DNA of 64,000 nucleotides from Artemia franciscana (taxonomy: Eukaryota > Arthropoda > Branchiopoda > Anostraca > Artemiidae), in contig NW_027063134.1 of assembly GCF_032884065.1 (NCBI RefSeq), positions 1 through 64,000 on the forward strand, written 5' to 3'. The position numbers and the translations under genes were made by a program. The notes beneath the pieces are model-generated. The model did no database searches and was not told where the DNA came from. It worked only from the letters and a program-made list of their open reading frames with translations. This document shows, piece after piece, positions 57,004 to 64,000 of this stretch (position 1 is its first letter; each line of letters begins with the position of its first letter).

Positions 57004-57720
57004 TCTTACTTGTGGATAGATGCTAACAAACTTGTAATCAATGTCGAAAAATCTTGCATCCTATTATTTTCTAGGGTAGGAACCCTTCACCCGGAAATAA
57101 CAGGAATTGCGACGTCTCTTAGAAAGGTTCGACTAACAGCAAACGGATTTACAAAATATTTAGGATTAAGAGTGAATAAAAACTTTTCTTTGCTTCCCCC
57201 CATCCATGCTGTAGAACTAAAGCATTCAAAGAATCTGAGCATCATGAAGAAACTGAAGAACACATTCCCATTTATAACTCTTACCCTTCTCTACAATTCG
57301 CTCATCAAACCCCATTTACTGTATCGCGCAATGGCATGGCAGTCGACGTTCAAATCCAATCTGAAAAAATTGGATTCCATTTACAAGAATGCCCTGAAGA
57401 TCATTAAACACACAGATGATTATCTCTCGCTGAAATCGCTGTTTGAGCTTTCCTGCTTGGATTTTACTTTCTGATTCTTCTCCAGCTTGCTTCCACTGCC
57501 TTTTAGGAATCTATTCTGTTTGGTAGTCAAACAGCATCTTCAATTACAAGACTATCTGCACAGATTTATATTCGACATACGCCAACAGTGAGGCCAGATT
57601 TTTCGCCTGACATCGTCTGCGCTAAGGCTTACAATACCATTTCACTTGAACCGAGAGGTAGGAGCTCTCTTGGTTCTTTCAAAAAGAGACTAAAAAAAAT
57701 ATCTTGTTTTGAAATAAGTT
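57004..57720 (+). pseudogene. second LINE ORF2 C-terminal fragment, right arm
   Basis: The 154-codon frame starts 'WIDANKLVINVEKSC', the block just after the YVDD box. It runs through 'TKYLGLRVNKNFSLLP', 'LLYNSLIKPHLLYRA' and 'YKNALKIIKHTDDY' to 57,474. Decayed C-terminus continues to about 57,720. It begins exactly where the CR1/L2-like LINE ends, which is consistent with that LINE having inserted into this one. It is the inverted counterpart of 33,090-33,715. Confidence 0.78.
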
Positions 57721-57794
57721 ACATTGAATGACGAATTTAAACAGGTAAGATATTTTGGTCATTATTGAGTATTTTATTAATATTTCTTTTTTTA

Positions 57795-57955
57795 GTAGAG
57801 ATTAGAGTGGTTTGCTCGTGGATGAAATGGTAGGAACTTACAAGGATAATATTGAAGGTAGACGCCATGGTTGTACCAAGGAGTGAAGGAAGAGCCATAG
57901 TGCGTAATAAGTTTTGAGGCGATAAGGGAATCAGTGGTGTTATATTTTTTTTATT
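57795..57955 (-). pseudogene. LINE C-terminal fragment, right-arm copy of 32,866-33,030
   Basis: Inverted copy of the LINE C-terminus next to the small Helitron. Its 5' part (RT) is absent from this arm. Confidence 0.65.
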
Positions 57956-57959
57956 AAAC

Positions 57960-58697
57960 CCGAGTGTGTGTCGAGTGACGTCATGTTTGTGTGTCGACTG
58001 ACGTCATGAAGTTAGTTGTCGTCATGTTTGTTATGACGATGACGTCATTAAAGGTATTTAAGACATACATTCACGGAAAAATGTTTAATTGTAAAATGAC
58101 TGAAGAACCTACAATGGCAACAGCCGAGGAAGCTGCTCAAAGAGTCTATGCCAAAAAACTTGCTGCTGATAGAGAAAGTAAGAAAAGAAAGCGTGCATTC
58201 GAATAGAAATTACAGACCGGGACACTGGGACACAAATGACGACCGGGACACAGGGAATATAAATGACGACCGGGACACTCAAAGAGAAATTACAAACTGG
58301 GACACCGGGACACAAATGACGACCGGGACACAGGGAATATAAATAACGACCGGAACAGAAGGACACATCATTAGAATAATGAGGTATAGATGTGAATACG
58401 GATTGTTTTTCCCATGGACAATTATATGTTGCATGTTCAAGAATCAGTAAACCTGACTATCTATTTATATGCACAGACAATGGGACAGCGAAGAATGTTG
58501 TATATTCGCATGTTTTACGTAGTTAAAAACATACATTTATATCTATCTCTATTCATAGGTGGGACACAGGGACACAACTACAATGGGGCGTAACTAATAT
58601 GGCGCGTAACGACTTACACGCGTGGGGGGAGGCCTCGGGGGGCGCGAAGGGCCCCATCAACTAGGTGTTGGGGTGGTGCAAAGTGCCACCCCAACAG
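57960..58697 (+). mobile_element. non-autonomous Helitron, right-arm copy
   Basis: Inverted counterpart of 32,197-32,866. It carries the start of the Helitron protein (57,991-58,206 frame; MATAEEAAQRVYAKK). It ends in the same two stem-loops, with 'caactag' near 58,665 and the final 'cagctag' at about 58,697. Relative to the left copy it has an extra unit of about 67 bp of the 'accgggacac...aaatgacg' internal repeat (58,210-58,345). Confidence 0.75.
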
Positions 58698-58700
58698 CTA

Positions 58701-58744
<44 letters not shown>

Positions 58745-58880
58745 GTTGTCTGTGTGTGTGTGGGTCTGTCGGGTGACGTCATGTTTGTGTGTTAACTGAC
58801 GTCATGTTTTTGACTGACGAAATTACAGACCGGGACATCGGGACACAAATGACGACCGGGACACAGCCACATCTATCTTC
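58698..58880 (+). mobile_element. Helitron 5' fragment with (TA)n, right-arm copy
   Basis: Counterpart of 31,985-32,192, with a TA run of only about 38 bp. It ends at the 5' end of the truncated large Helitron. Confidence 0.65.
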
Positions 58881-59909
58881 TATATATATAACAATAAATT
58901 GTCTGTGGATGTGTCTGTCTGTCGTGTTGACTGACGTCATGAAGCTAGTTGTCGTCATTTTTTTTATGACGGTGACGTCATTAAAGATATTTAAGACATG
59001 CGTTCACGTAGAAATCTATTAATGTTTAACTTTAAAATGACTGATGAACTTACAATGGCAACAGCCGAAGAAGATGCTCAAAGAGTCTATGCCAAAAAAC
59101 TTGCTGCTGATAGAGAAAGTTAGAAAAGAAAGCGTGCCGAGGAATCAAAAGAACAGCAAGAAAACAGACTTGAGGCTGATAGAGAAAGTAAGAAAAGAAA
59201 GCGTGCCGAGGAATCAAAAGAAAAGCAAGGAAACAGGCTTGAGGCTGATAGAGAAAGAAAGAACAGAAAGCGTGCCGAGGAACTACCAGAGCAACGCGAA
59301 ACCAGACTTGCTGCTAAAAGAGAAAGTGAAAAAAGAAGGCATGCCAAGGAACTACCAGAGCAACATGAAACCAGACTTGCTGCTAAAAGAGAAAGTGAAA
59401 AAAGAAGGCGTGCTGAGGAATCACAAGAACAGCAAGAAATCAGGCTTGCTGCTGATAGAGAAAGTAAGAAAAGAAAGCGTGCCGAGGAATCAGAGCAACC
59501 TGAAAGTTATCGCCTGGCATTCAGGTACAGCCCAGTCGATGATTATAGCTTGAGTAGATGTGTTCAAATCGGGACTATGTCTAAAATTTGTCCCTATTGC
59601 AAGGCCTTGAAATTCAATGGTGAAACAATGGGAATGTGTTGCGCCTCAGGAAAAGTTAAACTTCCTCTATTGGCTACACCACCAGAGCCATTGAAGACTT
59701 TCCTTACTGGAACTACGTCAGAATCTAAGCGTTTTTTGTCAAAAATCAGAAAATATAACTCATGTTTCCAAATGACGTCGTTTGGAGCCCAAATCGAAAA
59801 TCCAGATCAATTTATGTCTACTTTCAAAGTAAAAGGGCAAATTTATCAGTCGGTGATCAGTTTTTACCTCGAGATATTAATCTTCATAAGCGAAACGCTC
59901 AGTTGTTAA
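58880..59909 (+). mobile_element. truncated Helitron, right arm: 5' end and N-terminal coding region only
   Basis: It starts 'tcttctatatatataa', then TGACGTCA blocks, then the charged N-terminal repeats (59,056-59,500, with the shared TAG at 59121-59123) and the Cys motif 'MSKICPYCKALKF' (about 59,577-59,615). It keeps the first part of the Rep region and stops near 59,909. The sequence then switches to NOS intron. Rep core, helicase and 3' end are missing. Confidence 0.85.
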
Positions 59910-59914
59910 GCAAT

Positions 59915-62885
59915 TAGCCAAGGCAGACAGGATTACTGTTTCAGGGATACAGGTATGAAATTATAACCCTAAACCATCTCATAACACGAGAATAGCTTAA
60001 ATTTTTCTACCCAGCCTATCATTATGCAAAATTAAGATTAAAGGCATGATTTTAACTGCTGAACAGTACTAAGCTAATAGACACGACACCCATTTTTGAA
60101 TATATTAAAATTTTATGCTCTTATCAAGATACAAACGAATTTATACACTTAATTTAGTATTCCTAAATGTAAAGAAGCATTGAGAATCATAAACTCTGGA
60201 ATCCAACCAAATTTGATTCCTTGAATCTAGGGCTGGAGTGATAGAACTAGGACCTTAGGGTCCAGGGCTGAAGGTGAGAACTTATGACAGTGGGAGTACC
60301 CTTAACCTTAGCCTGCCCTCACGCAAAATTAAGCTTAAAATTTGATTTGCAAGAAAATTAACATAAGAAGAGAATTTCCATACTAGTTTTAGCAAGTGGA
60401 AGAGTTTAGCAAGTGGAAGTGGAAGAGTATGTAGGAAAAATTAAAAATCCCTAAGCAGTTTTTGATTGCAAGCTTGCATTACTAATGCCCTGGGATTGAA
60501 AAGAGGGTGGCAATGAAAAGACAAACAGGCAAGAAGCTTACAAAGAGGTTGTCTACAACCGATGCAGCTTCATCCAGATCGATATTTTCTTGTTCTTGAA
60601 ATATTGAAACCACAGCCGATTTGACTTCATTGGCCAGGTTAGCATCTCCACATACATAAATATGACCACTGTGATTATATAACAAATCATGAATACGACG
60701 GCTGTTGGCATTCGTCCTCATTATTTGCATTACAGATTTCTATAAAATATAAAATTCAAACATAGAGGCATCCAATGTGACTTCAAGCGAAAAACAGAAC
60801 ATAAGCGAAAGAACAGTAAAAACTATTGACGATAACTTCTTTCTATTAGATATAGATCTACCTTTAGAAGCAACACTCAAACTCAGTGCTGCCTTAAAGT
60901 GAAACGAACAACTCGCCAAAATACGCCCGAGCCGTTCAAAACCAGGATTGCCATCATGGTCAGTTCCTAAAGCGCTATAATTGCCTAAATTTGTATGTTT
61001 CACAGACATAAATTACTAAATTTGTATGTTTCCCAACAATTTTTGGTGCTAAAGTTAAATAAGTGTGGCTCACTAAGTGTAGTTGTTTTAGTTTTAGATC
61101 AGTTTTTTTTCTTTCGGTTATTTTGAACTTAGCGTCAATTTTCCAAAACAAACATAGCAAAAAGGTTGTCCTGATTAAATCAAAATTCGCACAAATCTTT
61201 CGAAACAAATACGGAAAAATGCGATCCACACTTTTTGTAAATTCATCTGCCTCTTTTAAAAATCTACATCATTTCGTCCATGACAAAAAGAAAAATTGAA
61301 TCACAAAAGTGCTACAAATTGAAGTACGGGCTTCAGTACAATACATGATGAAACAGTTCTTTCTGAAAAAGTCAGACAAAGTTTTGCCTCTAGTCTAACT
61401 CTATTTTTACATTCCTTGCTTACCTTTGGTTCACCCTGTTCTGCTTTCAAGGTAAAACATCAATTTCGCGTGATCCACCAAACTTCACCTGTTTTTAGCT
61501 ACAGGTTTATGCGTCATAATGTTTCAACAGCTGTGAACTCTTTATTTACTTCATAACTTAATATAGCTCATTCCTATGGATACACTAGTCTATACTATTA
61601 ACAACCACGAGCTGAAGACATAAAATATTTTTGGTTTATTATCATATAAAATTTTTTGGTACAGTTGCAATACATTATTTACAAGATAGCTTCATAATTA
61701 ATGTAAGGCGTAAAAAAGAAGACGAGTCTAGTCAAGCAAAACGTTCAAGCAACATTGTCAGAGAAATCCTACTAAAATTTTGATAAAAAGCTGGATTTTA
61801 TAAAGTATGTGTTTTAAATACTTTTCTAAAAAGTATTATTATAAAAAGTACCGATATTACATTTCTGCTAATCCATAAACGGAAATTTTTCATTTGATTA
61901 AACAGTTTCTTCAGCCATAGAGCCTAATAAATAAAAAAATGCAGAGGCTAATTGATCCTTTGTACAAAATAAATAGCCGTAAAAAGAGTTTCTGAGCTAC
62001 GACCTTTTTTGATTATTATAACTTTGTTTATCTGTGATTAAACTATGTTCTGGAAGAGAAAGGTAAGTTGCATCTAATCTATTCGTTCTTTTTTCTTTGA
62101 AATTTTAAACCCAGGCGTGTACTATGGAGAAAAGACCTTGATAAAAGAGGCAACCACATGAAAAATAATCTAAGGTCTGGACAATAAAAGCTCACTAATT
62201 TAGTATCAACCAAAATTTTTCACACAGATCTGTCAAATATATCCAAAAAACATAAATTTGCATATAATCCAAGTCTTACCTTAGCCTGAGCAAAAAAAAA
62301 AGAAGAAAAGACTATAAGAAAAGACTTTACAAACGCATAAAAAATTAATTATATCCATTTTTACAAGTCAATTAAACATTTCAGGGGGAGGTCAAGCCCC
62401 ATGACCCCTCTGGATACAGCCTTGGTTGCAGAGTCGTTATTTCGTTCTTTATTTTGAGACTTTTCTCTCTTTGTTTTTAAACATAAAATTAAAGCAAATT
62501 TATTGTATCAGTTTACGAATAATGAAAACTAACAAGGACTTTGATAAACACGTACAATTTCAACCCGAGCAAAAAAAAAAAAATAATTTTAAATAAAATT
62601 AGAAGTTGGATAATAATTTCAAATAGATATTTTTTTTTTTCAAAAAGCAAATAGCTCATTCGAACAGAGACAAAAGGCAGTCAAAAATAGTCAAAATTAG
62701 TTTACCACTTTATTAATTATTAAAGTTATATAGCAGCAATTGGAATAAGAAACCTGACAATTAAATTCCCTTAAATAAGCGCTATTCTGCTTGCATCCTA
62801 TCTAAACGCAGGGTGCACTTGCAGAACCAAGCGAAAATAAATTCGCTAATGGTTCCTTTACCCATTGCGGAAATCCGTGCAGAAA
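59915..62885 (-). repeat. inverted copy of the NOS 3' region (about 20,465-23,430)
   Basis: The reverse complement of 20.47-23.43 kb, highly similar, is joined at its left to Helitron sequence and at its right to LINE sequence. It contains the orphan exon at 60542-60739. Small differences are scattered, mostly single substitutions and short indels such as 'gatgtagatgcc' against a version three bases shorter near 60,770. Confidence 0.93.
60542..60739 (-). pseudogene. orphan copy of the NOS penultimate exon
   Basis: It has the same 66 codons as 22613-22810 with one residue changed (LLYN for LLYS). The splice acceptor and donor are intact. Its terminal-exon partner is absent, because this arm switches to Helitron at about 59,910. 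A transcript using this copy would run into transposon sequence. Upstream exons are also absent from the window. The intact frame shows that the duplication is young or that it is an assembly duplicate. Confidence 0.8.
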
Positions 62886-62920
62886 TCTGTCGTTTACGTT
62901 GAATGTAAAGTGAGATTTAC

Positions 62921-62963
62921 ATTTTATTCGCATTCAGTGAGACACACTGAATGCGAATAAAAT
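62921..62963. repeat. perfect 19-bp inverted repeat with 5-nt loop at a rearrangement junction
   Basis: 62921-62939 is the exact reverse complement of 62945-62963. In the left arm only one of these arms exists (near 19,925-19,940), inside the LINE. The second arm here arose at the point where the two duplicate regions lose alignment for about 470 bp. Confidence 0.9.
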
Positions 62964-63155
62964 GAGAAACAAAGTCGTTTCAGCCCTCCGAGCTTCCCGA
63001 AAAAGATATGTACGCGAAAAAATAGCACCACTCCTCAAGTCAGAATCTTACATTTGGCATGACGCAGTAAAACGGGGCTAAGTAGGAAAAAGAAAGGAAA
63101 CGGAGCACGAATCGATAACCTTGATGGTAGTCTGAATAAAGCCTCAGAAGTCACG
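62935..63155 (+). pseudogene. CR1/Jockey-like LINE fragment, inverted copy of about 19,725-19,940
   Basis: 'KMRNKVVSALRASRKRYVRE' and the following residues are encoded in the same frame as the left-arm LINE. The fragment stops abruptly at about 63,155, where a direct repeat of the NOS flank begins. Confidence 0.8.
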
Positions 63156-63161
63156 AAAGGT

Positions 63162-64000
63162 GCTTACCTTTGGTTCACCCTGTTCTGCTTTCAAGGTAAA
63201 ACATCAATTTCGCGTGATCCACCAAACTTCACCTGTTTTTAGCTACAGGTTTATGCGTCATAATGTTTCAACAGCTGTGAACTCTTTATTTACTTCATAA
63301 CTTAATATAGCTCATTCCTATGGATACACTAGTCTATACTATTAACAACCACGAGCTGAAGACATAAAATATTTTTGGTTTATTATCATATAAAATTTTT
63401 TGGTACAGTTGCAATACATTATTTACAAGATAGCTTCATAATTAATGTAAGGCGTAAAAAAGAAGACGAGTCTAGTCAAGCAAAACGTTCAAGCAACATT
63501 GTCAGAGAAATCCTACTAAAATTTTGATAAAAAGCTGGATTTTATAAAGTATGTGTTTTAAATACTTTTCTAAAAAGTATTATTATAAAAAGTACCGATA
63601 TTACATTTCTGCTAATCCATAAACGGAAATTTTTCATTTGATTAAACAGTTTCTTCAGCCATAGAGCCTAATAAATAAAAAAATGCAGAGGCTAATTGAT
63701 CCTTTGTACAAAATAAATAGCCGTAAAAAGAGTTTCTGAGCTACGACCTTTTTTGATTATTATAACTTTGTTTATCTGTGATTAAACTATGTTCTGGAAG
63801 AGAAAGGTAAGTTGCATCTAATCTATTCGTTCTTTTTTCTTGGAAATTTTAAACCCAGGCGTGTACTATGGAGAAAAGACCTTGATAAAAGAGGCAACCA
63901 CATGAAAAATAATCTAAGGTCTGGACAATAAAAGCTCACTAATTTAGTATCAACCAAAATTTTTCACACAGATCTGTCAAATATATCCAAAAAACATAAA
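63162..64000 (+). repeat. direct repeat of 61,421-62,260, continuing past the window
   Basis: From 'tgcttacctttggttcaccc' the sequence repeats 61,421 onward, offset 1,741, with perhaps one or two substitutions (for example 'cttggaaat' for 'tttgaaat' near 63,841). This makes it the third occurrence of this flank in the window. Confidence 0.95.

Overview
The window is eukaryotic and most likely from an arthropod. It is AT-rich, with spliced genes, long introns, GT-AG junctions and many interspersed repeats. A crustacean such as Artemia is a guess from the look of the repeats and cannot be shown here. Two host genes can be recognised, both on the + strand and both partial. Three consecutive phase-0 exons of Integrator subunit 11 lie at 3.8-10.7 kb. 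The last two exons of a nitric oxide synthase lie at 22.6-24.8 kb. I found neither the 3' exons of the first gene nor the upstream exons of the second.

0-20 kb: an RTE-like LINE tail (1.4-2.2 kb), the INTS11 exons with repeat-filled introns (a dead tandem copy of one exon, a tRNA-derived SINE, and several diverged local tandem repeats), a hairpin-bounded element (14.05-15.83 kb) holding a perfect 40-bp inverted repeat, copies of a medium-length interspersed repeat (called R2/R1 here), and a decayed CR1-like LINE on the minus strand (18.2-20.0 kb).

20-35 kb: the NOS 3' end, then a LINE (25.6-27.2 and 32.87-33.03 kb) split by a head-to-tail cluster of Helitrons. The largest, at 27.2-32.0 kb, carries an HUH Rep and a Pif1-like helicase. 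The tails of two further LINEs follow on the minus strand.

35-52 kb: a unit of about 8.9 kb present twice in direct orientation (35,139-43,003 and 44,005-51,932), with an assembly gap of exactly 100 N between the copies. Each copy holds an intronless gene for a small J-domain/Cys-rich protein with a compact TATA promoter, and an ORF with a PHD-like finger and coiled coil.

52.6-63.2 kb: an inverted copy of the 19.7-34.7 kb region, in a different state. It holds a longer LINE (52.6-57.0 kb), a truncated Helitron fused directly to NOS intron sequence at about 59,910, and one orphan NOS exon. From 63,162 to the window end the sequence repeats 61,421 onward. The layout is therefore a large imperfect inverted duplication around a tandem duplication. 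The 100-N gap and the high identity mean that separated haplotypes or misassembly must be considered alongside real duplication.

No LTR retrotransposon, endogenous virus, Polinton, CRISPR array, rRNA or intact tRNA gene was recognised.
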